Source of the DNA: Nostoc sp. S4
GTDB lineage: Bacteria; Cyanobacteriota; Cyanobacteriia; Cyanobacteriales; Nostocaceae
Direction of reading: 5' to 3'
Length of the DNA: 64,000 bases
Assembly: GCA_029379225.1 (NCBI GenBank)
Contig: JAQYWR010000028.1
Coordinates: 1 to 64,000 of the forward strand
Shown piece by piece: positions 55,385-64,000 of the stretch. The position numbers and the translations under genes are program-made. The notes under the pieces are model-generated. The model made no database searches. It saw nothing but the letters and a program-made list of their open reading frames with translations, and was not told the origin of the DNA. Position 1 is the first letter of the stretch. Every line of letters starts with the position of its first letter.

Positions 55385-55842
55385 ATGTCTCAAAACGAAG
55401 TTGTGACTGTTCGACTGACTCCAGAATTATATAATCCAATTACCTGCAATGGTTAGAAGAGACTATTAAATGTCTCAAAACTAGGCAATTAGAAGAGGTT
55501 GACTATGAAAACTTAATAGAAGAACTGGAAGATTTGGCAAAAAATGAAAAAAGGCGAGTCAGAAGTCTGTTGGAACAGATTATTAGACATTTATTGCTTT
55601 ATCAATATTGGGATTTAGAAAAGTCAAGAAATGCCAATCATTGGTCTGCGGAAATTATTAGTTTTTGTAATCAAATCAATGAAGATTTAAGTGCCAGTTT
55701 ACGTAATCATTTACAGGAAAATTTCAGGATAATTTATAGTAATGCCTTAGATTATATTAAGGCTAAAACAAAGTTAACTAATTTACCTGAATTATGTCCT
55801 TATGCCTTAGAGCAAATTTAGGATAAAAATTGGTTACCTTAA
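55385..55842 (+). pseudogene. DUF29 protein gene with a frameshift and an in-frame stop
   Basis: From ATG 55385 the peptide MSQNEVVTVRLTPELY is lost by frameshift near 55430-55450. The DUF29 sequence resumes in another frame as YLQWLEETIKCLKTRQ, EEVDYENLIEELEDLAKNEKR, LLYQYWDLEKSRNANHW and CPYALEQI. Then TAG at 55819-55821 interrupts before the usual ending DKNWLP, which lies downstream in frame and ends at TAA 55842. Thus there are two independent lesions. DUF29 is a small, highly repeated cyanobacterial family of unknown function, often near nucleases. A decayed copy is most likely. Confidence 0.8.
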
Positions 55843-55844
55843 AC

Positions 55845-56642
55845 TTAAATAGGCCATCCCAAAGTAGTTGGCTGTTCATAAACTCGCTTCAAAGTATTCA
55901 CATCCCGGAAAGAAATAGGCGATGGGTTACGAACTTGAGAAAAATATAAAGCATCAGTTTGTAGCGGACTATGACCCCAAATTCCTAAGGCGTGTCCGAG
56001 TTCGTGGCGAACTGCTGCTTGGATGTACTCACCTGTTTGGCTGGGACTTAGCAAGATGGTGAAGCGGTGGCATAAAACATTATTGTTGGTGTATAACTCG
56101 TAAGTCGTTTGTGCCGATCGCGCACGAGGTATATTACTACCTGGGGAAATTTGTAGAGGTGGTGCTTTTCGGAAAATCCTAATATCAGCAACTTCTGGCT
56201 GTTGGATTACTGTCAAAGGCAAATAAGCACTCCATTCCTGCACAGCTTGTAAAACACCGTTAACCCATGTTTGAGCTTGTTTTTCATTAACGGCTTTTGG
56301 TGTTTCTACGTAAACTCGAATAGGAAATTTTGACCAAACTAAATAACCAACTTGAGTTGTTCTGACTTGTGAAAAATAATCACCACTGTTGGTGTTATCT
56401 TGCCACTGTGCGAGTGTGGGTGGTAGGGCATGAGGTTTTGAGCCAAGGGGGAATGAGGAATTTTCTCCCTTACCTCCTGCTCCCTGCCCCATATCTCTTT
56501 CCATGCCCAATGCGCCATACCCCAGGTTAGTAAAAATAACTAGCAGCCCTGTGCCTATACTTAAGGCTAGGGCTGCTAATAATCGCTGTCTAATTAAATT
56601 TTTCGGGGTTTTAGATATTGGGTATTGTGTTGTGTTCCTCAT
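55845..56642 (-). CDS. Matrixin-like zinc metalloprotease
   Basis: A 265-residue protein with an N-terminal membrane anchor (about residues 21-45: LLAALALSIGTGLLVIF). The zinc motif HELGHALGIWGH (HExxHxxGxxGH) fits the matrixin/astacin (metzincin) group. The Met-turn is not clearly recognisable. The domain is small, about 160 residues. Expected to act outside the cytoplasmic membrane. It is 17 bp from secG and in the same direction, so co-transcription is likely. Substrate unknown. Confidence 0.75.
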   Translation of the reverse strand: MRNTTQYPISKTPKNLIRQRLLAALALSIGTGLLVIFTNLGYGALGMERDMGQGAGGKGENSSFPLGSKPHALPPTLAQWQDNTNSGDYFSQVRTTQVGYLVWSKFPIRVYVETPKAVNEKQAQTWVNGVLQAVQEWSAYLPLTVIQQPEVADIRIFRKAPPLQISPGSNIPRARSAQTTYELYTNNNVLCHRFTILLSPSQTGEYIQAAVRHELGHALGIWGHSPLQTDALYFSQVRNPSPISFRDVNTLKRVYEQPTTLGWPI

Positions 56643-56659
56643 CTCCCCCTCACCTATCT

Positions 56660-56893
56660 TTATTTAGGCAGCCAACCGGCACTTAAAACTACTGTTAAAC
56701 CAAGAAAAATGACTGTCAACGCCCAAGTAACTCGGTTCAAGGTGTTTTCTGCACTTTTAGTGCTGCTAAATAGCTGAGCTTGTCCGCCAATGGCTCCAAT
56801 ACCATCACCTTTGGGGCTATGCAGCAAAACCAAAATAATTAGACCAACGGCAGAAAATGCCCAAATGCCTTGCACGATACTAGTAACTGTCAT
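56660..56893 (-). CDS. secG: Preprotein translocase subunit SecG
   Basis: I start this 77-residue protein at the Met at 56893 (MTVTSIVQGIWAF), because the longer frame to 56941 adds a non-conserved stretch. Two membrane helices (about 5-22 and 52-72) flank the central loop with LLHSPKGDGIGAIGGQAQLFSS, diagnostic of SecG. SecG assists SecYE in protein export. It lies just upstream of the metalloprotease gene and follows gpmI in the same direction. Confidence 0.9.
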   Translation of the reverse strand: MTVTSIVQGIWAFSAVGLIILVLLHSPKGDGIGAIGGQAQLFSSTKSAENTLNRVTWALTVIFLGLTVVLSAGWLPK

Positions 56894-57062
56894 GGTAGCA
56901 ATCTCATTTATAAGAACTTTTAAAAAACAGGAGTTATTCAATTTTAGATTTTAGATTTTTCGTTCGATCAAAAATTCCAAATTCCAAATCTAAAATTACC
57001 AGAGTCAGGAGTCAAAAGTTAGAAAAGACTTAATTCATCACTCTTAACTCCTAACTCTTTTA

Positions 57063-58658
57063 TCAGCCTACTTGCACGGGGGTGCGAGTGCGTTGCAGGT
57101 CATATTCTGCTGTTTTGAACAGCGATCGCCCTGTCATTTCGGGTGGCTGAGGCAGCTGTAAAATCTCTAGAATGGTGGGGGCGATGTCGGCTAGCTTGCC
57201 ATCGGTTCGCAGTTCGACATTTGTACCATATCCAGGGATTTTGACTTTTTCTCCTTCCACAAGAATAAAGGGGACTGGGTTGGTGGTGTGAGCTGTCCAG
57301 GGATTTCCCTGTTCGTCTAGCATATGCTCAGCGTTGCCATGATCGGCAGTAATAATTGTTGTGCCGCCAGCTTTGCTAATGCTCTCTAATAAGCGTCCCA
57401 AACAGCGATCGACTGTTTCAATGGCTGTAATGGTAGCTTCAATTTGACCAGTATGCCCTACCATGTCTGGGTTGGCATAATTAATCACAACTAAAGAATA
57501 TAAACCCTTTTGAATGGCAGCGATCGCTACATTTGTAACTGCTGTTGCTGACATCGCTGGGGCGTGGTCGTAAGTCGCCACCATTGGGCTGCTTACTAGC
57601 TCTCGGTCTTCTCCGGGAAAAGGTTCTTCCAAACCCCCATTAAAGAAATAGGTAACGTGGGCGTATTTTTCTGTTTCGGCGGTACGTAATTGCTTGAGCT
57701 GATGATTGGCTATCACTTGTCCCAGAATATTATTGAAATTCTGTGGCTCAAAAGCTACAGCCACGGGTAAATCTGGGTCGTACTGGGTAAACGTGACAAA
57801 TGACAGCGGTGTAATTTGCTGTCTTTCAAAACCGATAAATTCTCGACTGACAAAAGCTTGAGTCAGTTGTCTAGAGCGGTCGGGACGGAAGTTGAAAAAT
57901 ATGACTCCATCGCCTGGTTCTACCGCGCCAGGAGCAATTCTAGTTGGGTTGACAAACTCATCTTTTACCCCTTCGGCGTAAGATGCTTGCAAAACTTCCA
58001 CAGCCTTGCGACCATCACCTACACCATCTTGTGTCATGACATCGTAGGCGCGTTTTACTCGATCCCAGCGGCGATCGCGATCCATCGCGTAGTAACGACC
58101 GCTGAGAGTGACTATACGCCCGATTCCGATGCGGTCTATGTAATCTTGTAGAAGCGCGATCGCTTTTATGCCCTGAGTTGGGGCGGTGTCACGACCATCG
58201 GTAATCGCGTGGATACAAACTTCTGGAATTTGCTGATATTTGGCTAAGTCAAGTAGTCCAAATAGATGGGTGATATGGGAGTGTACCCCTCCCTCAGAAC
58301 AAAGCCCTATTAGATGTAGCTTGCCATTTCGAGAGCGAACTTCCCGGCAAATTTTCACAAGTGCTGGATTTAAGGTAATGGAACCGTCTTCGACCGCATC
58401 TGAGATGCGTACCAGTTCTTGCGGTACCACTCGCCCAGCACCAATGTTCAAATGACCAACTTCTGAGTTGCCCATTTGACCCTCTGGCAACCCTACGGCT
58501 TTTCCTGATGTGTGGATGAGGGTATGCGGGTAAGCTGCCCATAAACTATCCATAATCGGAGTTTTAGCAGCAACAATAGCGTTTCCTCGCGTCTGCTCGC
58601 AGTAGCCCCATCCGTCTAAAATGACTAGCACCACAGGAGCAACAGGTGCTTTGGTCAT
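57063..58658 (-). CDS. gpmI: 2,3-bisphosphoglycerate-independent phosphoglycerate mutase
   Basis: A 531-residue, Mn-dependent enzyme. I start at the Met at 58658 (MTKAPVAPVVLVILDGWGY), with AAGGG about 10 nt upstream, instead of the longer frame to 58712. The catalytic Ser65 is in GQMGNSEVGHLNIG. Other metal-site parts are D15 (LVILDG), the YANPDMVGHTG segment, and TADHGNAEHMLD. It interconverts 3- and 2-phosphoglycerate in glycolysis. It leads a leftward group with secG and the protease. A cluster of palindromic motifs lies about 340-460 bp upstream. Confidence 0.94.
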   Translation of the reverse strand: MTKAPVAPVVLVILDGWGYCEQTRGNAIVAAKTPIMDSLWAAYPHTLIHTSGKAVGLPEGQMGNSEVGHLNIGAGRVVPQELVRISDAVEDGSITLNPALVKICREVRSRNGKLHLIGLCSEGGVHSHITHLFGLLDLAKYQQIPEVCIHAITDGRDTAPTQGIKAIALLQDYIDRIGIGRIVTLSGRYYAMDRDRRWDRVKRAYDVMTQDGVGDGRKAVEVLQASYAEGVKDEFVNPTRIAPGAVEPGDGVIFFNFRPDRSRQLTQAFVSREFIGFERQQITPLSFVTFTQYDPDLPVAVAFEPQNFNNILGQVIANHQLKQLRTAETEKYAHVTYFFNGGLEEPFPGEDRELVSSPMVATYDHAPAMSATAVTNVAIAAIQKGLYSLVVINYANPDMVGHTGQIEATITAIETVDRCLGRLLESISKAGGTTIITADHGNAEHMLDEQGNPWTAHTTNPVPFILVEGEKVKIPGYGTNVELRTDGKLADIAPTILEILQLPQPPEMTGRSLFKTAEYDLQRTRTPVQVG

Positions 58659-59149
58659 AGTAAAATTGCCCTTTACTTTTTGTAATATCCGAATGATACC
58701 ATTGCTAATCACCGCCGCAAGTGAATTTCTGCTTATTAACTTATTTCATGAACGACTTGCAGCTTTTTGAGACATTTTTTAAATATTAGTAATTTTTCTA
58801 TGTTGTTTTTGCTCTTGAATAAGGAGTGATTATTTAGTAAACTGTCATCTATTTAATTTACACATCAACTCATCAGGTTGTCTTTTCTCGTTTGTCTTTG
58901 AGCATTTGTTGGTTATAACCTATAACTAAATGACTAATGACAGTCTTGAGAAAAAATCCAACATCTAAGCGCGTTAGCTTAATAGCATTTAAACATGTTA
59001 TACAGTTATTAACTGTATAATTTTTACTTAAAATGATTGAACAGTTATCAGTATCACAGATAACTGTAGGACAAAGAGGCTGTTAACCAAAGCAGAAAAT
59101 TAACAAATAATAACTGTTAAACTTTACTCTTAAGCAATTTTCCAGTCAC
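58659..59149. promoter_or_regulatory. Spacer with clustered ACAGTTAT palindromes
   Basis: Between gpmI and the ABC-F gene. It contains four copies of ACAGTTA(T)/(A)TAACTGT: a 23-nt palindrome at 58998-59020 (TTATACAGTT att AACTGTATAA), an inverted pair at 59041-59048 and 59060-59067, and a single TAACTGTTA at 59111-59119. The symmetric arrangement looks like an operator array for a dimeric regulator, but no known protein can be named. The T-run after the first palindrome could instead mark a rightward terminator. Confidence 0.45.
58998..59020. repeat. 10-bp perfect palindrome TTATACAGTT-AACTGTATAA
   Basis: Arms of 10 bp separated by 3 nt, followed by ATTTTT on the plus strand. It is the most complete of the ACAGTTAT motifs in this spacer. 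Confidence 0.65.
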
Positions 59150-60844
59150 TCATTTTCGTTTTGTGGCAGCCTTAGCAGCTTTAGCGGCTTTTTTAGCGGC
59201 TTTTTCAGCAGCGATCGCAGCTAATCTTGCTTCTTCTTTTTCTTCAGCAATTTTCTGGAGATAGTAATGATAATCTCCTAAATAAACGCGGAATTCGCCA
59301 TCTCGAATTTCGACGATTTTATTAGCTACCTGAGAGATAAAGTAGCGGTCATGGGATACAACAATTGCTGTACCAGCATAGTTTTGCAGCGCTTCTTCCA
59401 GCATTTCTTTGGCGGGAATATCTAGGTGATTTGTCGGCTCATCCAAAATTAATAAATTGGCAGGACGTAAAAGCATTTTTGCCAACGCCAAACGAGCTTT
59501 TTCTCCCCCACTTAATGCTCCAACTGCCTTAAATACTGTATCCCCACTGAATAAAAATCGTCCTAAAAGTGTACGGACTTCTTCATTTTTCCAATCGGGA
59601 ACCTCATCATGGATTGTTTCCATGACAGTTCTCTTCAAGTCCAAAGCTTCAGCTTGATTTTGTTCAAAATAACCTGGAAGAACGTTGTGATCGCCTAATT
59701 GGACAATACCCTCTGTGGATGGTTCCATAGCTATAATTAGGCGCAGAAGTGTTGATTTTCCAGCACCGTTGGGACCGAGAAAAGCAATGCGATCGCCTCT
59801 TTCAATTAAGAGATTGGCTCCCAAAAACAAAATTTTATCATCATAAATATGAGTTAAATCTTTAATGTTCACCACTTCGCGTCCACTGCGGGGTGCAGCA
59901 GGAAAACGGAAGTGTAAAGTTCTCATTCCAGCTACAGGTGCTTCAATACGCTCAATTTTTTCCAGTTGCTTTTCCCGGCTTTTCGCCTGGGTACTGCGGG
60001 TAGCGCTGGCGCGAAATCTATCAACAAAAACTTGCTGTTTTTCTAATTCTTTTTGCTGGCGTTCGTAAGCACTTAGTTGGGCTGCTTGATTTTCAGCTTT
60101 CTGTTGTAAATATGCAGAATAATTGCCGAGATAAGTAGCAGAAACACCACGTTCAGTTTCCACAATTTGGGTACACAGGCGGTCAAGAAATTCCCGGTCG
60201 TGGGAGACTATGACCATTGGAGTAATTAACCCTTTGAGGTAATTTTCTAGCCATTCAATGGTTTCTAAATCCAAATGGTTAGTTGGTTCGTCCAATAGTA
60301 ACAAGTCGGGTTTTTGTAGGAGAATTTTACCCAAACTCATCCGCATCTGCCAACCGCCACTGAAAGCACTGACAAGGCGATCGCCATCTTCTACCCCAAA
60401 TCCCATTTCTGGTAAGATTTTCCCAATGCGGGCGTCTAAGCCATAGCCATCCAAGGCTTCAAATTGGCGCTGTAAAAGGTCTAATTTGTTGATTAGCCGA
60501 TCCAGTTCCTCTGGAGTAGCCGCTTCCATATCACGTTGCACCTGCGCCAGAGATAACTGTACTTGGTTGGCTTGTTTGAAAACTGTCCAAAACTCTTCTC
60601 TAACGGTACGGCTGGGGTCTACTTCAAACTCTTGGTTGAGGTAAGCTATGTGTAAACTCGCGGGACGAATGATTTCTCCAGCTGTAGGTTCAATTTCCCC
60701 GGTGATGATTTTGAGTTGGGTGGATTTTCCAGCACCATTGACACCGACTAAGCCAATGCGATCGCCTGGTTTAACTTCCCAGTTGATATCTTTGAGAACT
60801 TCGCCTGTAGGATAAATTTTACTAATATGTTCAAGTCGCAGCAT
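59150..60844 (-). CDS. ABC-F family ATPase (Uup/EttA-like)
   Basis: A 564-residue protein with two nucleotide-binding domains and no membrane segments. I choose the Met at 60844 (MLRLEHISKIYPTGEVL); the longer frame to 60955 lacks ABC-F similarity. Walker A of the first domain is GVNGAGKST and of the second GPNGAGKST; signatures are FSGGWQMRMSLGKIL and LSGGEKARLALAKMLL; Walker B DEPTNHLD is present in both. A coiled linker lies between the domains. The C-terminal tail is Lys/Ala-rich. ABC-F proteins act on the ribosome to relieve stalls or confer resistance. Exact subtype cannot be fixed. Confidence 0.87.
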   Translation of the reverse strand: MLRLEHISKIYPTGEVLKDINWEVKPGDRIGLVGVNGAGKSTQLKIITGEIEPTAGEIIRPASLHIAYLNQEFEVDPSRTVREEFWTVFKQANQVQLSLAQVQRDMEAATPEELDRLINKLDLLQRQFEALDGYGLDARIGKILPEMGFGVEDGDRLVSAFSGGWQMRMSLGKILLQKPDLLLLDEPTNHLDLETIEWLENYLKGLITPMVIVSHDREFLDRLCTQIVETERGVSATYLGNYSAYLQQKAENQAAQLSAYERQQKELEKQQVFVDRFRASATRSTQAKSREKQLEKIERIEAPVAGMRTLHFRFPAAPRSGREVVNIKDLTHIYDDKILFLGANLLIERGDRIAFLGPNGAGKSTLLRLIIAMEPSTEGIVQLGDHNVLPGYFEQNQAEALDLKRTVMETIHDEVPDWKNEEVRTLLGRFLFSGDTVFKAVGALSGGEKARLALAKMLLRPANLLILDEPTNHLDIPAKEMLEEALQNYAGTAIVVSHDRYFISQVANKIVEIRDGEFRVYLGDYHYYLQKIAEEKEEARLAAIAAEKAAKKAAKAAKAATKRK

Positions 60845-60987
60845 TAAGTTTCTCTCAGGTAGGAAATGGGTGATTGAGGACGAAGTACTAATACCGCTTC
60901 CAATCTTAACAAAAATTAACTGTAAATTTGTCGCCGGAAAGTTCTGAAGCTGCAAATAAATTTAGCTTGAGTGAAATATGAACCTTG

Positions 60988-61773
60988 CTACTGTGCGGCT
61001 TGTCTTACTTCTTGGACACTCAAATCTAAGGCTTGTGCTATGTACTCTACAGTCAAACCTGCTGCCAACATGGGTGCTACTGCTTTTAGTTTACCTTGTT
61101 CAATCCCTTGTTCAATCCCTTCCTGAAAGGCTTCTTGATAAAATCTGGTTTGTTTTAACTCGCTTAAGCCAAACATTTTCTCCATATCCTCCCTACTCAT
61201 TGTTGGAAACTTGTAAGCCAAAATAGTTTCTATAAATTGTAATAATTGCTGCTGTTTTAGTGGTGAGTTGATCTCTGACTTGGTTGTGTCTATCAACTCT
61301 CTTGCTTCTAAGATTGCTATATCTTCGACTGCAATTACTAATTTAACAGTTCCAATGCCAATTGGAAGCGATGCAGTTTCACCTAATTCATCTAAATAAA
61401 TTCGTTTGACTCGCTGACTGGCAAATAATTCATGATAATGTTTAATATCTCCTGTATCTAAACTTCTGTTTGGGTATAAAATTACAGCACTCCAGTTATT
61501 TTTTAGTTGGTTTGGACGGAGGTATAAACATATTTCGGCAAATAACCGTGAATAAATTTATGTATCAGCCTGAAACTGTACTTCAACAAAATAAATTTGC
61601 TTTTCAGTTCCTTATGTGGGTAAAAATACACCATCGATTCTGAAGACTGTTTGTTTGATTTCAATTGATGAAAATTGATAAAGGCTTGCTTCTTCGGACG
61701 GATTACCAATAAGTTCAAAGAAGATACTAGGAAATTCTTGAAAGAGACGGTAAAAAATACTGTCTGTCTTCAT
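60988..61773 (-). pseudogene. DUF2887 (PD-(D/E)XK-like) gene with two in-frame TAA stops
   Basis: From ATG 61773 one uninterrupted frame of 261 codons has the DUF2887 pattern: MKTDSIFYRLFQEFPSIFFE, IGNPSEEASLYQF, KQIYFVEVQFQAD, LFAEICLYLRPNQLKNNW and VKRIYLDELGE. TAA at codon 54 (61614-61612) and TAA at codon 72 (61560-61558) are the only breaks. The C-terminal 100 residues also form a closed frame beginning at a TTG (61296) with REDMEKMFGLSEL and an LTVEYIAQALDL end. DUF2887 is a nuclease-like, transposition-associated family that is prolific in cyanobacteria. Confidence 0.8.
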
Positions 61774-61807
61774 GATTTTTTACCCTTGAGCAATTTTGAT
61801 TTTTGGT

Positions 61808-62311
61808 TCAGACGTTACTTTCTTTTTCTGAGCCGTCTCGTACTTCTAGTAACCGCTCTTTTGTTATTCCTAATATCCGTGAAACTGGTGCTAACAAATT
61901 ATCATCAAATACTTCTCCAGCATAAATATTATTCAGTTCAGTGGGTGATACTTTAAAAGTATCGCAGAATTTGGCAAACTCCTGATTACTCAAGTCAAGT
62001 TCCTTTTGTCGGTCCCGAAGTAAAAGAGCGATCGCTCTAGTTCCATACTTGGGGCGTTCGCTACTTTTGACATATTTTTGAATTAAATAATTTACTTTAT
62101 TAGTGTCACCACCGATTTTCTTAATTAAATCAGTACAAGCTTGCTTAAGTGCTTTTTTTAAAACTTCTTCTTCATTTAAAAACTTAATTATTTCAGTTGC
62201 ATATTCTTGTTTAAAAAATCCAACTAAATTGCCTTGATGGTAAATTGGTATATAAGCATTGTTATTTTCAATTTGCCAGTCTAAAGGCTGATTGCGTAGC
62301 GACATAGACAC
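61808..62311 (-). CDS. HTH domain protein, possible antitoxin/regulator
   Basis: A 167-residue protein with no close relative that I can name. The N-terminal half (LDWQIENNNAYIPIYHQGNLVGFF) has a beta-rich look; the middle is helical and basic (LKKALKQACTDLIKKIGGD); the C-terminal third (KELDLSNQEFAKFCDTFKVSPTELNNIYAGEVFDDNLLAPVSRILGI, about 105-155) has the form of an XRE-type helix-turn-helix. Together with the decayed neighbours (DUF2887 and the NTPase) it may be the remains of a regulator or antitoxin from an accessory island. It is intact. Confidence 0.5.
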   Translation of the reverse strand: MSMSLRNQPLDWQIENNNAYIPIYHQGNLVGFFKQEYATEIIKFLNEEEVLKKALKQACTDLIKKIGGDTNKVNYLIQKYVKSSERPKYGTRAIALLLRDRQKELDLSNQEFAKFCDTFKVSPTELNNIYAGEVFDDNLLAPVSRILGITKERLLEVRDGSEKESNV

Positions 62312-62756
62312 CCCTCTAAATCATTTAAGATTTCACCATTTTAAAACCATTTTTTATTACCTGCCAGTGGTTAGATTTTGGTCAGATATTTAAAAACATC
62401 AATTGTTAAAGTAAGTGTAATTTCCCGCCAGAAGCAGAGTTTATTTGAAAGCATCTCAGTTTTGCTAATCGCCCACACTACTTGCCACTGCCTGACAAAC
62501 AAACCCTTATCCACGGGGCTATATCTAAGTAATTCCGTGCCGATGAACTACATTTGTATGGCTAGACTTGAGATTTTTTAAGTATTTATACTATAATTTT
62601 GAGCTAAAGTAAAATTAGCGATCGCGTTGTTTATCACAAAGTCACTAAAAGCTTCCCATAGGCATGTTTGGTGGTGATGAGGCTTTTGTTAGATATTCAA
62701 CCATAGTGGGTATACTGTAAATATTAAACGAGTAGCATCAAAACAGGATAAACAGT
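62312..62756. other. Spacer upstream of the NTPase pseudogene
   Basis: About 445 bp between the divergent HTH gene and the degraded NTPase. Nothing beyond a HIP1-like GCGATCGCG at about 62620 is recognised. Confidence 0.4.
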
Positions 62757-64000
62757 ATGTTGACGATAACGTGGCAAGAAGAGATTACATCCTTAAAACA
62801 AGACTTGAGAAAGGAAATTAAAAAATCTCAGATAATTCTGAAATTAATATACCTAATCATATTTGCATTAATAATCTGAAATCCAAGTTAGAGCAATTAG
62901 ATGAAATAGAAAAAATTCTTAGTATAGAAAATATAAAGTTGCTTTTATAGGTACTATTGGTCAAGGAAAGACGACAGCTATTTGCCATCTTTTTAACTTA
63001 ATAAGCAACTTTACTGTTTCTAAAACTCCCAAATAGTTACTATCAACGGGATCGGGCAGAACTACTATATGTGAAGTAATTATCAAATCTGCGGAAAAAA
63101 CTTACATAGAAATAGAGCCTTATACCGTTAATGAAATGGAAAATCTTATTTTTGAATTCTGCGAATATATTGCAGATAAAAATAATACTCAAGCCGATCA
63201 AAAAATAATTATTTATACAGAAGTGGAAAGGGCTATTAGAAATATTATAAAAATTCATTTTTATAATAAAAAAGTTGATGGTGTTAGAAATAGACCTAAA
63301 AGAATTGACACAGCTAAGGAAAAGCTTGATTTATTCGGATTCGGTGAATTTAAAAAACTTGCTTTAAATAATGCAAATCTACAATATAGGACTACGAATA
63401 AGATTGAATTTGATCATCAAAAAAAATGAGCAAGAATGGATAAAGAATACCTTTGCTGCCATAAATAATGTTGAGCTTGAGGAGTTTGCTATTCCTAGAA
63501 AAATATATCTTTATGTGAGCTATGATGTTTTATCTGGTTCAAACTTGTCTCAGTTCGATTCAGTTGTGGATACTAAAGGACTTGATGAAAATTAAATTCG
63601 TAAAGACTTGCAGAAATATATTGAAAATCAGGATACTATCCGTCTCTTTGTCACTTCCTTTAATGATGCGCCTGAAGCTAATATTAGGAATTTAATAGGT
63701 TATCATCTTACATCTAAATTCAAAGATTTTCATCATAGATTTGTAACTTTGGTATTGCCTCACAAAAATCAACCTGAACAAGTCAATGGATGTGATGGAG
63801 ATTGGTATACAGGAATTCAAATCAGAAAAGAAGAAGTTCAAGCTACATTCAGGAATTTGAATTTAGATTTTTTCTTGGAGAACATTTTGTTTTATGATGC
63901 TTTTAGATACTATGGTGATGATATATACACCAAAGAAGATGTACAGGCGGATAAAAATGAATTTCTCGAAGCCATAGCCGATGTAGTAGAACGTAGACGA
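62757..64000 (+). pseudogene. Decayed P-loop GTPase/ATPase, at least five lesions, runs off the window
   Basis: The ATG at 62757 opens MLTITWQEEITSLKQDL, lost by frameshift around 62820-62835; DNSEINIPNHICINNLK resumes in another frame, and a second shift near 62937 leads into FIGTIGQGKTTAICHLF, a Walker A. TAG at 63034-63036 interrupts, then TGSGRTTICEVIIK and EIEPY follow. A third shift falls in an A8 run at about 63419-63427, then FDSVVDTKGLDE (a Walker B/G3-like DTKG), a TAA at 63593-63595, and LFVTSFNDAPEANI onward to the window end. The G3-like motif suggests a dynamin-like or GTPase-type family, often part of anti-phage or signalling islands, but I cannot name it. Only the N-terminal half is visible. 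Confidence 0.7.

Overview
The window is chromosomal DNA of a filamentous, probably heterocyst-forming cyanobacterium (Nostocales-like; the genus cannot be fixed from sequence alone). The support is Psb27, the dark-operative protochlorophyllide reductase genes chlL/chlN with a cyanobacterial DUF5331 gene between them, DUF3318, CGLD27, many HIP1 octamers (GCGATCGC), heptanucleotide tandem repeats such as TCATTGG, TCATTAG and TTTTGAC between genes, and the amino-acid transporter set natF-natG-natH-bgtA.

Layout. 0.1-2.3 kb: leftward cluster cbtB, a periplasmic/membrane protein and a DUF1636 ferredoxin-like protein, probably metal (cobalt) related. 2.9-9 kb: a polytopic GT39-like membrane protein, cofH, psb27 and a GHL10-type glycoside hydrolase. 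9.1-11.8 kb: leftward mobA and a DUF255/thioredoxin-fold protein. 12-16 kb: a 51-residue small ORF, clpP, then two leftward paralogues sharing a C-terminal helical module, then 1.2 kb of repeats and structured DNA. 16-22 kb: a Zam-like RNase II family gene, ubiX, a LapA-like gene and aroK. 21.8-25.6 kb: a decaying accessory patch holding a double-kinase/FGE pseudogene, one intact Uma2 gene and one broken one. 26-29.4 kb: chlL-DUF5331-chlN. 29.5-33.6 kb: an unknown 465-residue protein, an antitoxin with a nonsense-interrupted YoeB-type toxin, a retropepsin-like protein, a LysR regulator and a methyltransferase remnant. 33.6-38.2 kb: leftward natFGH-bgtA. 38.7-46.7 kb: YbjN-like, DUF3318, queE, a STAS-sugar transferase fusion, a DUF697 GTPase, initiator tRNA-Met, asparaginase, cgld27 and rsfS. 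47.3-55.2 kb: two GT4 glycosyltransferases flanking an orphan m5C methyltransferase, deoC, recO and an MFS gene. 55.4-61 kb: a broken DUF29 gene, a matrixin-like protease, secG, gpmI and an ABC-F ATPase. 61-64 kb: a DUF2887 pseudogene with two in-frame stops, an HTH protein and a badly decayed P-loop NTPase running off the end.

Most of the window is housekeeping and photosynthetic metabolism. The unusual parts are: repeated single-base inactivation of accessory genes (toxin, kinase, nuclease-like and NTPase genes) while the surrounding reading frames stay legible; a triple 31-nt intergenic-type repeat translated inside RecO; a Zam-like RNase lacking the family aspartate cluster; the duplicated helical module next to clpP; and an unexplained cluster of ACAGTTAT palindromes between gpmI and the ABC-F gene. 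I found no intact transposase, CRISPR array or prophage. I cannot demonstrate a clearly new, complete biological system here; the best candidates for uncharacterised function are the 294/148-residue pair, the 465-residue protein and the cbtB-linked membrane protein.
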